Positions 11,634 to 23,408 of a DNA stretch of 64,000 nt are shown one piece after another (position 1 is the first letter of the stretch; the number at the start of each line of letters is the position of its first letter). The position numbers were made by a program, and so were the translations under genes. This stretch comes from Paraniabella hibiscisoli (GTDB lineage Bacteria; Bacteroidota; Bacteroidia; Chitinophagales; Chitinophagaceae): NCBI RefSeq assembly GCF_022512515.1, contig NZ_JAKWBK010000002.1, positions 186,001 to 250,000 on the forward strand, written 5' to 3'. A model generated the notes under the pieces. The model was given only the letters and a program-made list of their open reading frames with translations. It searched no databases and had not been told where the DNA came from.

Positions 11634-14600
11634 CTAAAAACCAATATTCAATCCAAGTGTATATTGCCTTGGCGGCGCTGTGGTGGCATTGTCAATACCA
11701 AACAGATACACACTACCGGTAATTGGTACTTCAGGGTCCAGCCCCAGGTAATGCGTCCAGGTATACAAATTATATCCTGTAACAAAGAAGCTGAGCTGGC
11801 GCACACCCAATCCGATTTTTCTAACAAACTCCTTACCCGCGGTATAAGTTAAAGACACGGTTTTCAAACGCAGGTAAGACCCGTCTTCTACCCAACGGGT
11901 TGATGCAGCCGAGTTCCAGGAATTATCCGGTTGTGCTCTGGGCATATCGGTAACATCTCCCTGGCGTCTCCAGCGGGCCAGTACCGACTGAGACTGGTTG
12001 TGCGAAACCGTCATTCTTTCCATGTACTGGCGAGTGGCATTGATAATGTCGTTGCCTGTCTGGTATTGCAGGTTCAGTGTCACGATCCAGTTCCGATAGT
12101 TGAAAGTATTGTTCCATCCACCAAAAAACTGCGGGCTGGCGTCGCCTATTTGTACGCGATCTAATTCATTAATTACCCCGTCTCCATTTACATCGGAATA
12201 AATCATATCGCCGCCCCTGAACTGGCGCCCCGTAGCAGAACCGTAACGCATATACTTAGGTGTAACTCCATCCGCCTCATAAATGGTATTGCCTTCTGCA
12301 TCTTTCAAAATAGCATCGTCATCCCGGGAGTAAACACCTAAAGCTTTATACCCATAAAAGGCACCTACCACATCGCCTTCCTGTAACTTGGAAGTAAACC
12401 CGGACTGGCTGACTGTAAAAGCATTGGCATCAAAAAGTTCCGGTAGTTTTATCAACCTGTTTCGGTTCGTAGCTATATTAAAAAATGACTTCCAGCGTAA
12501 TTTGGTATCGCTGCCTTTTAATATAATGCCGGTTATACCCAGCTCCCAACCTGAGTTGCGCACGGTTCCAAAATTGATGTACTGCGATGCATAACCTAAG
12601 GTAGATGAAAGGCGTTCCTGTAATAATAAGTTATTGGTGGTTCTTGAATAGAAGTCCAGTTGACCCGTAAGCCTGTCTTTGAAAAAACTCCAGTCTATAC
12701 CAAAGTTGTACTCAGTAGTGCGTTCTTCCCTTATATTATCATTGGCAAATTTGGATGGGTAAGTATAGGTTTGGCCAAGGTAGCCGGTTCCTGTGCCATA
12801 AGCGATATCGTAAAGGTTATTTAACCTCGGTAAGTTACCCGTAACGCCATAGGCAAACCTTGGTTTGATGAAAGTAATCCATTCTGCGTCTGCTAAAAAG
12901 ACTCTTTGCTGATTTCCCAGGCTCCGCCAATAGCTGGAAAAATTGAGTAAGGATTATCAGCACCGTATCTTGAATCGCCCTCAGTTTTTCCGGTAACTGT
13001 AATAAAATAGCGATCCTTCATAGCGTAATGCCCCTGTACAAACATGCCCAGGTATTTGGATGTTCCATAGTTGCCCGTAGCGCCCGAGATGATTGCTGCG
13101 GCATCCGCTGACTTTAGCTGCGGTGAAGCACTGTTATAATATTGTACTTCGGTCGAGTTGTTGCGGTCTATATTGTAGGTTAATACACCTGTAAACGTAA
13201 GGCGGTGATCCTTCTTCTTAATGGCCGACCAGGTCAGGCGATTATTACTGTTGATCATCAGCTGGTAACCTTCTGTTTGCAACCCCGCATTGTACAATAC
13301 TTCTCCCGGTAAGGCGTCAGTGGCATAGCCCGGGAGGAAATACTCATCAGCAGATTCCCGGAAATCAGTTGCAACCTGTGCCCTGAAATCGATATTGCTT
13401 CGAATCTTAAAGTCTACCGAAGTAGATGCCATAAAACGATTGGCCCTTGTAAAATAAGTAGAGTAATCGATGAGCGCAAGCGGGTTGTACCTGGAATGCG
13501 AAGAGATAGTTATATTACGATCAAGGAAATAATTTAAACCGTTGCGTGAATACACCGGGAAATAAGCAGGTATCTGCCGTGCCAGCAATAGCGGATTGAG
13601 TTCCTGGCTGCCATTGGTGATCGGATGCTCCTGCCCTCTTTTGTCAGTTAATGAATTGGTATAGTTAAGGTCTGCTGTAACTTTAAAACGGTCAGACACT
13701 TTATAGTTTAAGTTAAACCTGGTATTAAAACGGTCATAACCTGTTCCTTTTGTTGTTCCGTATTGATTGGCGTAACCGAGACCCCAATAGTAATTGATCC
13801 GGTCACCACCACCACTTAAAGCAGTATTATATTGCTGAAATATACCTTTCCTGGTAATGGCATCTGTCCAGTTAGTATTGTTGTTGAATATCCACGCGTC
13901 GGAGCGGGTTAAATCACCTCTGAGTTCCAGGAAGGAAGTACCGTTATCCAACCCGCCTGTGGTCTTTTCAATGTAATAAATTCTTTGTTCATCACCCGAT
14001 AACATAGGTATCGTACGTGGCACTTCGGTTAAAGTAAATTTTGTATTTACCTGTAACTGCGCTTTTCCTTTTTTCCTCTTTTGGTTTGAATAACGATTAC
14101 CCCATTGGCTCCCCTTGATCCATACAGTGCTGTTGCAGAAGCATCTTTCAAAATGTCTATTGAAGCGATGTCCGAAGGGTCCAGGTCACCAATTGGACTG
14201 AAGCCGAAATCGGTGATGCTCGCTACCTGGTAGTTATTACCGATGATCTCCGCACCATCTACAATCCATAAAGGATCGTTCATGCCCGAAATACTGGAAA
14301 TACCCCTGATACGGATACTGGCTGCAGCGCCAGGATCTCCACTGGCCGATACCACCTGCAATCCCGGCGCCATACCTTGCAGTAACTGTTCTACGTTTAC
14401 CACGGGCATCTTTTCTGTATTCTCCAGATCAACCGATGCTACTGCACTCGATAACTCTCTTTTATCAATAGTCAAAAAACCCAGATCCGCTTTCTTTTGA
14501 ACGGTTGATACCACTTTTACAATCTCCATGGAGCTACTATCTTCTGTAAGATAGATGGTGAAAAAGTTTTATCTCCGATCTCTTTTTCCTGGGTTTGGTA

Positions 14601-14858
14601 GCCCATATTGGAAAATGCGATCTTACTGCCGCCTTTTGAATTGACAATTTCAAACTTACCTTCCTCATTGGTTTTGTTACCATTTAATGCCAGGTTATTG
14701 GCATTAACGATCATCACAGACACATCGGATAAAGGTTTACCTCCATTCTTATCGTAAACGACTCCCCTAAGCACCGTTCCGTCCTGGGCTACGGAAACCA
14801 GGCCCGTCATCAGGAAACTAAGAACGAGTATACCTTTATGGAAAAAGTTTTTGTTCAT
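11634..14858 (-). CDS. SusC/RagA-family TonB-dependent transporter (first pair), frame broken three times
   Basis: About 1075 residues when rejoined. Domain order: a signal peptide ending near VSVAQ; a CarboxypepD_reg-like domain (VLRGVVYDKNGGKPLSDVSV, FEIVNSKGG); a plug (VEQLLQGMAPGLQV, SIRIRGISSI, PLWIVDGAEI, SIDILKDASATALYGSRGANGVIVIQT); and a beta-barrel ending in YTLGLNIGF. Breaks occur near 14530 (just after the regulatory-like domain), near 14040 and near 12895. The stretch 12563-12893 continues the barrel in a third frame (FIKPRFAYGVTGNLP, EERTTEYNFGIDW). The start at 14858 gives MNKNFFHKG. An ATG at 14873 is possible. It follows the FAS1 gene by at most 23 bases. Function: TonB-driven import of an oligosaccharide handed over by the downstream SusD. 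Confidence 0.93.
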
Positions 14859-14881
14859 GATTTTGAAAAGCATTTAGTTTT

Positions 14882-16821
14882 TTAGAATACACTATTGATT
14901 TTGTGGATCACGCCATTACTTCCCTGCGTATTCGATACAACGGGTCTTACTGTTTTTCCTGCCGTATTGGTAACTCCAAAGGTTTCCCACTGACCTCCAA
15001 TGGTTAGCAGCTCACCATTTTTGTTGGCAATTTGTCCGCTAAAATCGCCATCTGTAAATATGTAGCGATTGGGTATGATATAAGACTGTACAAAGTTTCT
15101 CAGGTCTGTCGCATTTAATGTAGCTACATTAATACCCGCCGTTGTAATGGCCGCGTTTCTCGGAGCTATCACCGAATAAGTAAAAATCCGGTGAGTTGTA
15201 ACTGCGAAGCAATACCAGAGCGATCCAGTGCAGATACATACAAAGAAAGCTCGGGATCTCTTTTCATCAGGTTATACACCGTTATGGTATCATTCAGTTT
15301 ATCCAATGGTTTCAGGAATCCATCGATACCATAAATAGCTCCATTGGAAGCTTCCCACTCGGGCGTAGCCGAAACCAGGTTAACCGAGTTCCCGGTATAG
15401 TCGTAAAACTTTCCGTTATCATAAAGGATATATCCAAAATTGGTAGGGTAGAATTTTTTCCTGAATCCACCGTCGGCCCTTACATCAATGTTAAAGATAC
15501 CAGCCTTGCATTGCTGCACCCGGTACAAGCGGTCTACATCCAGCATATCCTCCGCGAGAGGAAATCCCCATACATCATCAGATTGTATCAATACTGTTTT
15601 AGGGCTATGCTGGTAATACTGCCAATCAAATAAACCATCGCTCAGGCCTGCACTTAAGAACATCCAGTACCATTGGCTGAACTTTTTATATTTCAAATAG
15701 ACGCCTCCTGCTACACTACTCATTTCAGGAGATTCTACCAGCTTATTTACTTTATAGATAAAGCTGTTGCTCGCGCGAACCGAACCCGATATGACTGAAG
15801 GAACATCAACGATCATACGCGAATACCCTGAAATAGATTTCCAATCCGGGTTCAGTCTCTTCAGATCGCTTTTATACCAGAGGTTTTCAACAATAGCCGA
15901 ACGGATAAGCGTATACATCACTCTTCGGGGTACCGAATCAATCGTATTGTCGATATACTGCAGATAGGGTTGGAAGTATTTCCGGATCGCTTCGTCAGTT
16001 GGTGCTAATATGGTAGACAGCACTGCTTCATTAGCCAGGTTCCTGCCAAACGAAAAGGATTTATATAAAGTAGTATCCACCCAGCCAAATTCATCCTTCT
16101 CTCCCAACTCAAATTGAACATGCTTCTCTATCCAGGAACTGAAAATGGATGTTTCAGGGTCTGAAGCCAATGCTTCATCAGTGCGTGGCGCAATATCGAG
16201 GGGAGCGCCAAGCACATGTATTACCCCATTGCTGGCATCTTTATCAGGCTCTGCAATAACAATCCCTTCAATCAGGAATTTTTTGTCACCAACCGGTGAT
16301 CCGTAAAGCGTACTATAATCTTCCAGCTGGGTTTGCAAAAAGGAGCCTGAAAAAATCCTGATACGTTTACCAGGGTTGTTTCCTTCTGTTCGGGTAGTAA
16401 AATTGGTTGCTCGCGACTTATTGATTAACGAAGTAGCGCTGTTATATAATTTATTAATATCATACTCATAGTACATCCCGTTGATGAAATGATAGTTTAC
16501 ATATCTTCTTAGCATGGCATCCGGAGCGGTTTCAACAGAACTATAACCCTGTTTAGTAAGATAAGCATTCACCTGTAGATCATCAGGTGCCAGGCAGGTA
16601 TACATGGCCGATGATCCCAATGTTTTTCTCAGGCCTGCTTTATCGATCATTTTCACAAACAATGCGAAGCGTCCATCAGCTTCCAATACTTCTACTATAT
16701 TCTTGTTTAACGATCCTGTAGGATTATAATACTGGTTGAGCTCCTTGGCACAGGATACCAATAAAATGCTACATGAGAGGCACACATATAAAATGACGTG
16801 CAGTTTTCGAACCATTTCCAT
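14882..16821 (-). CDS. Multi-FAS1 domain lipoprotein, first gene of the large sialoglycan operon, frame broken
   Basis: About 645 residues when rejoined. The lipoprotein signal ends in ILLVSC. FAS1 motifs recur: FALFVKMIDKAGLRKTL with YTCLAPDDLQVNAYL (about 50-85); LSTILAPTDEAIRKYF (about 260-285); and a C-terminal unit beginning LSLYVSALDRSGIASQL (about 530) and closing with VIAPRNAAITTAG and GSNGVIHKINSVF. The last 96 residues are in another frame because of an indel near 15175. Bridging it gives TGFFTYSVIAPRNAA, the usual FAS1 pattern. This is the promoter-proximal gene of the operon and sits 9-24 bases before SusC. It differs from the other FAS1 lipoprotein here in length and in lacking the same C-terminal sandwich. 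A surface glycan-binding or SusCD-accessory role is inference. Confidence 0.87.
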
Positions 16822-16909
16822 ATGTAAAATATTATGCTTTATACAATTCAGGCGACTAACAAAAAACTACAGGTGGTTGTCCGTATCGGAGAGCAGCGGA
16901 ATTTTGTAT

Positions 16910-16924
16910 TAATGTTCTACAAAA
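16910..16924. promoter_or_regulatory. Operator-like palindrome, copy A
   Basis: TAATGT-TCT-ACAAAA matches 13 of 15 positions of the perfect palindrome found at 21204 and 24393. It overlaps the -7 box and predicted transcription start of the promoter for the FAS1-SusC-SusD operon, which is the position expected of a repressor site. Confidence 0.6.
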
Positions 16925-16951
16925 GTAAAGTCCGCTTCACTGTCCTCCAAA
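16920..16951 (-). promoter_or_regulatory. Promoter of the large FAS1/SusCD/sialidase operon
   Basis: Read on the minus strand there is TTTG (16948-16951), a 20-nt spacer, then TACTTTTG (16920-16927). This fits the Bacteroidetes sigma-A type consensus TTTG-N19-20-TAnnTTTG. The predicted start lies about 90 bases before the FAS1 start codon. Confidence 0.65.
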
Positions 16952-17043
16952 AATCACCCCTTACAGAATTATCATTATGTAAACTTTATGCAGTGGCAGT
17001 GGCAGCTGCAGCAATCATTTCTTTCTTCTACTTCTCTCAATTT

Positions 17044-18284
17044 CTAATCCATCTGCTCCTGCACCTTTGGCTTTAAAACGGCCAGTTGAATGATCAAGAC
17101 CAGCAGCACTACTCCAGACATTAAGGCAAAGTCACGCCCGAGGTGGCCTTCATCTGATGACTTACCCAGCATACTGGTTATAAAAGCACCAAAAAATACA
17201 CCCGTCATATTCATCAGCCCGTAAGCGGTAGCCCGGTATCTCGCAGGCACAAACTGGCATAGTATCGGCATATTATTCGCATCGAACATACCGAAGCCTA
17301 CACCGAAAAGTACAGCGGCCAGTATCAATACAAAAGTGGTAGTACCAAAGCCTAAAATCAGTATGGCAGGGATAGTTAAAAAAACGCCTATTGCACTGGT
17401 ATAAACCCGGGCTTTGATGTTCCTCTGTACCCATTTATCAGAAACGATACCTCCCATAATTACTCCAAGAAAGGAAGAAGAGGCAATAGTAATAGTAGCA
17501 ATAGGACCGGCTACAGCCATGTCAATTCCAAGGCTATCAGAAAACAAAGTGGGAAGCCAGTTTTTCGTAGCCCAACCAGGCAGGCTTGGCATTGCAAAAT
17601 AGAACAATATGACCCAAAAAGACAGGTTGCTGAAAAGCCATCCCACACCTTTTAAAATATTGGCTTTTGGTAGCTCTGGTATTGTCTGACTTCGAACAGC
17701 CTTTACTCTTTTTCTCTTAACAAAACAGCCAGTACAATGGCATAGATAATCCCGACCAAACCAAAAAGATAGAAGGTTTGATGCCAGGAGTACTCTTTAG
17801 CAAAAGTAGCTCCGAATCCGCCCAGCGCCTGGCCGAAATACAAACCGGTCATGTGAATGCCAATTGCCAGCGACCGGGTTTTGGAAGAGTGAAAATCTGC
17901 AATCAGGGACAGAGCGGCAGGTATATAAACTGCTTCGCTTAAGCCCATAATGCCACGTAACCATTTCAGTTCGGTAAACGAATCTGCAAAACCCATCATG
18001 CAGGTAACAGCAGACCAAACAAAGAGGCTGAATACAATCAGCCATTTACGGTTAACCCTGTCAGCTATAACTCCCGATACCGGGCTCATGAACCCGTAGA
18101 TCCATAAAAAGATGGACATTAATATACCAAAGGTTTCTGCGCTTTGGAGTTCGGCAATGTCTATCTGCATGGCCGGCCGCATGGTTGAGAGCATTTGCCG
18201 GTCAAGGTAATTGAGCAGCCCCACGAACCAGAGCAGGCCTACTACCGTCCATTTGTATTTGGGATTCTCCATATTCATATGCAA
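17044..18284 (-). CDS. MFS transporter, probable sialic acid permease, frame broken
   Basis: About 413 residues when rejoined, with some 12 hydrophobic segments. The first loop has the MFS signature around GVIADRVNRKW, and NYLDRQMLSTMRP in helix 1 is typical of the anion:cation symporter branch (hexuronate, NanT-like). The second half starts around WVILFYFAMPSLPGWATKNWLPT. One A is missing from an A run near 17705-17710. Restoring it reads REKRVKAVRSQTIPELPKA and joins the halves. The start could also be the ATG at 18272 (MENPKYKW). The gene follows N-acetylneuraminate lyase by about 40 bases in the same transcript, so free N-acetylneuraminate is the likely substrate. Specificity is inference from neighbours. 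Confidence 0.85.
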
Positions 18285-18322
18285 TATCGTTATTTGGTCA
18301 GGCTATATCGTTATTTATCCAG

Positions 18323-19273
18323 CTAGGCAACGAGGGCCGCCTCAACCTTTAGCTTCCTGGCCTGATCCAGGGTTTCAAAGAATGATATTTCTTCCAGGTA
18401 AGACTTCAGATCGTCACATTGGGCATCATCCAGCGCTACCAACGGCAGCCGGCAACCACCCAGGTCTAAACCTGTTAATTTTAAAATTTGTTTTTGAGTC
18501 GGAATAGGCGCATACTTCCCAAGAGCCCTGATCATTTTAATGCATTCGAATTGTGCAGCAGCAGCCTCTTCAATTTTTTTCTGGTTAAATAGTTCAATTA
18601 CTCTCTGGTACATGGGAGCGGCAAAACTGTAAGTACTTCCAATAGCCGCTTTTGCACCAATTGCCAGAGCAGGCAGTAGCAGCTCATCGTATCCAAATAA
18701 GATATCGTATTTCCCGTTCTTGTAATTCAGGCAATCCTGGTATTCATGTAATGTATTCGCTGTGTATTTTACGCCCGCCAGGTTGGGGATTTTTGCTTCT
18801 GCATGTTTCAGAAAATCGATCACGCCTACCGTTAATCCTGTCACCGATGGAATATGATAATAATAAAACGGAAGATCCGGAGCGGCCGCAGCAATCTGTG
18901 CAATACAATTGGCCAGGTTTTCTGCTGTCTGTGGTTTAAAATAGAATGCAGAAACCGCGGAAATAGCATCTGCACCGGCTTCCTGGGCATGTGCTGCCAG
19001 TTTACGGGCCTCCTTAATGGAGCTATGGCCCACATGGGTAAATATCAGTATCCGTTTATTGGCTGCCTGTACATAAGCTTCAGTAATGGCCATACGCTCT
19101 TCTGTAGAAAGACTTAAGCCCTCTCCGTTGGTACCGCCTACAAAAATGCCTTTTACACCGTCTGCAATCAGCTTCTCCACCACCTGCGGAACAAGATCCA
19201 GTTTCAACTCTTTGTTTTCATCAAATGTACTAAACGTTGCCGCAAGCAGTCCTTCAAGTTTATTTATTTTCAT
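18323..19273 (-). CDS. nanA: N-acetylneuraminate lyase, intact
   Basis: 316 residues, cytoplasmic TIM-barrel class I aldolase that splits N-acetylneuraminate into N-acetylmannosamine and pyruvate. GGTNGEG at about 46-52 is the pyruvate-binding GTxGE loop. The YYYHIP motif at about 137-142 includes the catalytic Tyr, in the form typical of NanA rather than DapA. GVKYT places the Schiff-base Lys at residue 169. Length and spacing match E. coli and Bacteroides NanA. It lies between the sialidase at 19338-21006 and the MFS transporter, with a gap of about 64 bases to the former, all on one strand. This is the gene that best identifies the locus as a sialic acid pathway. Confidence 0.95.
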   Translation of the reverse strand: MKINKLEGLLAATFSTFDENKELKLDLVPQVVEKLIADGVKGIFVGGTNGEGLSLSTEERMAITEAYVQAANKRILIFTHVGHSSIKEARKLAAHAQEAGADAISAVSAFYFKPQTAENLANCIAQIAAAAPDLPFYYYHIPSVTGLTVGVIDFLKHAEAKIPNLAGVKYTANTLHEYQDCLNYKNGKYDILFGYDELLLPALAIGAKAAIGSTYSFAAPMYQRVIELFNQKKIEEAAAAQFECIKMIRALGKYAPIPTQKQILKLTGLDLGGCRLPLVALDDAQCDDLKSYLEEISFFETLDQARKLKVEAALVA

Positions 19274-19337
19274 CCTGATTTTTTTAATGTTTTATTGGTT
19301 GGATCAAACAGCTTCCGTTATCCGGGCTGCCTTTATC

Positions 19338-21006
19338 TTATTGAATAATTTCGCTGATTTTTATTTTTTCAAAAATGAGATGGGCCTGGCTTCCTTCATA
19401 TATAATGCCGATGGTTTCATTATCTACCGATGTAATGCAGGAGTAACCACTGCCACTGAATTCATCCAGTAAAACAAATCTTTCAGTTGGCCAGGTCTTG
19501 CCATCATCCAGGCTTACTTTTAATGTTAGCTGATTACGTTTGGATGTTGAATTGGGGTTAAAAAATAACAGTACATTTTTTTGCTGCCATCTTTGGCTTT
19601 GTATACATGTTTATACAAACTGGCCATACAAACCGGCTCCGGCAGCGCATTACGTGAGCTAGGATGTTCAGTCCAGGTTTGTCCCATGTCCCTGGTAATC
19701 GCCACAGCCCTCCCGTTACCTGGCCCAGGCAGGTCTTTGTTGGCATTGGTTCGCATATTAAGCATGATGGATCCATCCGACAATTGAGCTGCCATGCATT
19801 CGGTTGTGGATAGTTGATACCCCGGATTACCGGTTACCCAGGTTTTACCACCATCTTTACTATAAGTGATAGTTGAAAAAGCTTTACTGGTTTTGTCCCT
19901 TCCCTGAGTTGGAAATACCAATGTACCGTCATCCATGGTAAAGCCACTTCCGGGGCAGGCGCCCAAAGCCACCATTCCTCTTTCTTGCACATTTTGGTCA
20001 GGTTCACAGGCTTTGACCAGGTCTTTCCATTATCGGTACTTTTAACTATTAAGAACTGAGCGGTTTGACTGACATCAAAGCCAGGCTGCGAGCCCTTATT
20101 CCGCCACTGATGATTCCAATTACTACTGGTGTCAGTAAGTCCCTCGGTCCATTTGCCCTTATCATCCAAAACACCATGCATCCACAGACCTGCTACAAAA
20201 ATGTTCCCTGTTTTTTTATCCACCAATATTGCGGGGTCGGACACTCCATTAAATTTTTCGGGCAAGCCATTAAAAGTTCCCATATCGATGATCTTTTGTA
20301 TAGGTAGCCAGGTATTCCCTTTGTCGGTACTGCGGCTTAAAGCAATATCAATATCTCCCTGCAGATCCCTGCGGGAATCATAACGGGCATCATAAACCGC
20401 CAGAAGATCACCATTGAGCGCTGTGGCCAGTCCTGGTATCCTGGAGGTATGCACATTGTCCTGCTGGGATTGACGAACAGCACTGGCAATACGATAGCTG
20501 AAAGCAAGAGGTAAACCATTTTTCACAATCATATTATCGATTGTTATACTGGCTATCCCGATTTTTATTCTATTCCCTACCATCGCAGCCTCTTTAACAT
20601 CGACACCAATCCATATATAATTTTTCGTACCGGATAGCCGGAAGTTACCATTCAATGTCAGGGTATTTCCCGAAAACAGCGATGTAGTATTATTAAAAAG
20701 AGGCGCTTTTAATGCCGCGTCTTCTGACAGGTAGTTGCTGTCGGTATTGCAATAAACTTTGACGCTACTTATATCTTTTAGATCTGTAGTCCCCTCCAGG
20801 TTTAACACAAGCTGTTTAAGATATTGTGCCCCGGGCTTTGTTTGTGCACTGATTGCAGTTCTGGATAAGATGATTACACCACGCTCCTTAATAAGCGGTA
20901 TTGTATAATTCCGCTGGCTCAACGGTACCTCCTGGCCTGTGGATGAATGACCAACAGCGATCGTTAATACCAGTAAAAATAATTTTATAACACGTGTAGG
21001 GCTCAT
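19338..21006 (-). CDS. nanH: Sialidase with BNR-neuraminidase N-terminal domain, frame broken twice
   Basis: About 555 residues when rejoined, with a signal peptide after the ATG at 21006 (a second ATG lies at 21030). Residues about 30-170 form the beta-sandwich domain found in front of Bacteroides sialidases (LVLNLEGTTDLKDISSVKVY, YIWIGVDVKEAAMVG). The catalytic part has SRIPGLATALNGDLLAVYDARY and Asp boxes STDKGNTW, STDNGKTW and SKDGGKTW. Two one-base deletions break it: a C in a C run near 19938, after which APAPGSGFTMDDGTLVFPTQ is restored, and a T in a T run near 19560, giving FNPNSTSKRNQLT. The corrected C-terminus contains SGYSCITSV, with the Tyr nucleophile, and ends at 19338. This arrangement is that of classical Bacteroides NanH enzymes. 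Confidence 0.92.
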
Positions 21007-21203
21007 AAACAAATCATATATATAATTCACACATTGTATAATTGAGAATACTGGGTGCCAGCCTCATTTAAGCAGGCCGGGTATAAAATGTTTTGATCTT
21101 GTCTGATACTCCTTTGCGGAAGCAAGTCCGTCCCTATTGTTAATATCCTTTCTTATCTATAAATGATCTGTCGGCAATTTGGTCTGCAAGCTTCATTTAG
21201 TAC

Positions 21204-21218
21204 TTATGTTCTACATAA
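21204..21218. promoter_or_regulatory. Operator-like palindrome, copy B
   Basis: Perfect inverted repeat TTATGT-TCT-ACATAA. On the minus strand it lies directly after a -7-like box TACATTTG (21219-21226), about 200 bases before the sialidase start. It shares the core ATGTTCTACA with sites at 16910 and 24393. Confidence 0.65.
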
Positions 21219-21281
21219 CAAATGTAAGCTTTATTTTTAAACGGTGCTATTTTTGACAATAATTTTTAAAAAATGAGGGTA

Positions 21282-22218
21282 CTAAATAGGATCGAAGAAC
21301 CACCCCGGTAAATATTGATGGGCTTCCCTGCGAACATCCGGAACATCCTTCTCAGGTATCCAGGCATAAGGCCATCTAAGGCGGGTACCTACAGGCGCCC
21401 ACTCCCCACAGCGGCCAGCAGTTTATCCAGGGCCGGGTTGCTGAATCCTCTTTTTGCATAAGGCACTATATGGGCATCAAAGAATGCCTGAATCGCTTCT
21501 TGTACCTTTAATGCTTCTCCAATATCATTCTGCATCATCTGCCACCACCGCTGAGCTGCCTTTGGATTGATGCAGGCTACATTGGAATAAGCACCTGCTG
21601 CTACACCCCTCTCTACTCCCGTAGCTAAATGATGACCAGGTACAAAGAAAGCTGCACGGTCTGCCAGGGGGCGCATTTGATCATACCAATGCTGGTCGCC
21701 ATCCAGCAACTTCACGCTTATTATCTGTGGAACAGCATGTAATAAACGATCAAAGGCTTTGGGCGATAATACTTTTTAGCATGAGGCGGATTATACAAAA
21801 CCAGGGGTATAGTATCGGCTGCCGCGGCTATCCTGATGAAAAAATGTTCCGCTTCCTGTTCACTTAGCGCTACCCAATCGGGTAATATAACCTGGTAGGC
21901 AGATGGTTTCAGAGATTGACATCGCCGTACCCGATCGAGCATGATAGCCGGTATAGGATGGGATACGCCGATCTGGAAGGGCATATTTGCTACGTTGCAT
22001 TTATCCGCCAGCAACTGGCTGATCTGATCAAACTCTGTTTCCGTTTGAGTGTGAAATTCACCAGCCGTTCCGTTGGAATAAATGCCATCGACGCCTGCAG
22101 CAATTAACATATCTATTTCAATAGATAGCCTCGAAAAGTCAATTGTATCATCTGGCTCAATAGGCAATAAAAGGGTACCCCAGTTACCCCTGCATGTATC
22201 TTTAGTTAGTGGCTGCAT
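21282..22218 (-). CDS. DapA/NanA-family (dihydrodipicolinate synthase family) aldolase, frame broken twice
   Basis: About 311 residues when rejoined. It belongs to the class I lyase family acting on 2-keto acids. NGTAGEF at about 49-55 is the GTxGE-type pyruvate loop, LYNPPH near 141-146 supplies the catalytic Tyr142, and IISVKLLDG supplies the Schiff-base Lys at about 170. One A missing near 21770 separates N- and C-terminal parts. Restoring it gives AKKVLSPKAFDRLLHAV. A second deletion in a G run near 21406 truncates the end. The corrected tail reads EWAPVGTRLRWPYAWIPEKD and stops at 21282. It is clearly different from the NanA at 18323 (YNPP instead of YYYHIP). It could be a second sialic-acid lyase or a lyase for another keto-sugar acid. 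It follows the mutarotase gene by about 40 bases. Confidence 0.85.
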
Positions 22219-22258
22219 ATTATTTGAATAGCTTTTGCTGTAAGTTTGATTAGATATG

Positions 22259-23377
22259 TTACTGAGGGCTGGCTACCAAAACCCTGTTGGTTCTTACCCC
22301 CGGCCTGGCTTCTCCCTGGGGAAGAATAATTTTACCGTCCCACACAATCAACGGAGTGGTTACCGGCGCCCAGGTACTGGCTCCGGGATTGTTCTCGGAT
22401 CGGGTTGCTGATCGGTATACACTTTGCCTGGCACCGTCCACTCATTTTTTGTACATCGTACATCAGCACTTCTGTACGAAAACCGGGATGCTTATCTTTA
22501 AGAATAGCATTCTGTTCGGCGCGACTTCCATCATCACCCCCAGGATAAATAATTGCTGATTTCCGTTTGTATACGCAGGTGTAGGTGCTGCGGCTACGGG
22601 ATGCGGCAGTTCTTTTATTTTTCGCCATCCTTTAGCGGGATTGAAAATAAACCCATTCTTCAGATACTGCCTGTGCACTGCTGAATCATCCTTGGGAACC
22701 ATTAAACTGGTACCACTCAGCAGGTAAAATTCGCCATTGATCTGGCCGGCCACACCCAACATTCTTGCTTCGCCAGGCCAGGATGACAGTGTTTTCCAGC
22801 TTTGCTTCTCTTTTGGCTGGCTTAAGTCAAGTGCCCAGAAAATATGTTCAGCCGATGATGCGGCAGGAGATGAAAGACCTCCGGCTATATACACCGTATT
22901 ATTAATAATTGCTCCACAAGAATTGGCCAACGGACCAGGTAAGGAAGCCAATGTATCAATAAGTAACTGTTCGTTCTGATAGGTCAGGAAGTATACATTT
23001 TGAAAATGCTGTGTTTGATTAGCACCTCCGATTAATAAAAATCCATCCTTCCAGTTAAGGGACACGCCATAACCCATCGGACGTGGGAGTTTGCCTATTT
23101 CCTTCCAGTCTTTTCCGTTTTTCTCTAAAGCCAGTATTTTATCGTTCCATGATTTAACCCCTCCTGACCATGGCCGGGTACCTTCAGGAAACTGCGAGCC
23201 ACCGGCTATAATTAAATGATCATTGCTAACGCCGCCGAAGGAGCCTGCAAACCCTACTTTATCGGGTACCGGAATTAACTGGGACCATTTGAAAGCGGGG
23301 CTTATTTTTTCTGCTGTATCGCAGGATGAAATAATCATTGTAATAGTTATTGTAATAAAAAACAGGAATCGATTCAT
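22259..23377 (-). CDS. Cyclically permuted mutarotase (NanM-like kelch protein), frame broken near the C-terminus
   Basis: A periplasmic kelch-type beta-propeller that speeds the alpha/beta anomer equilibrium of N-acetylneuraminate, which sialidases release as the alpha form. The start at 23377 gives a lipoprotein-type signal (MIISSC). Kelch blades recur as DHLIIAGGSQFP, GFLLIGGANQ, NTVYIAGGLSSP and EFYLLSGTSL. The C-terminal 100 residues are spread over three frames, with breaks near 22545 and in the A run near 22455-22480. The corrected end includes APVTTPLIVWDGKIILPQGEARPGVRT, matching the family. It begins 31 bases after the esterase. Kinship to TIGR03548-type Bacteroidetes proteins is from recognition of the pattern, not a search. 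Confidence 0.86.
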
Positions 23378-23408
23378 GACAAAACGTTTATATGCTTCAG
23401 CATAGTTA

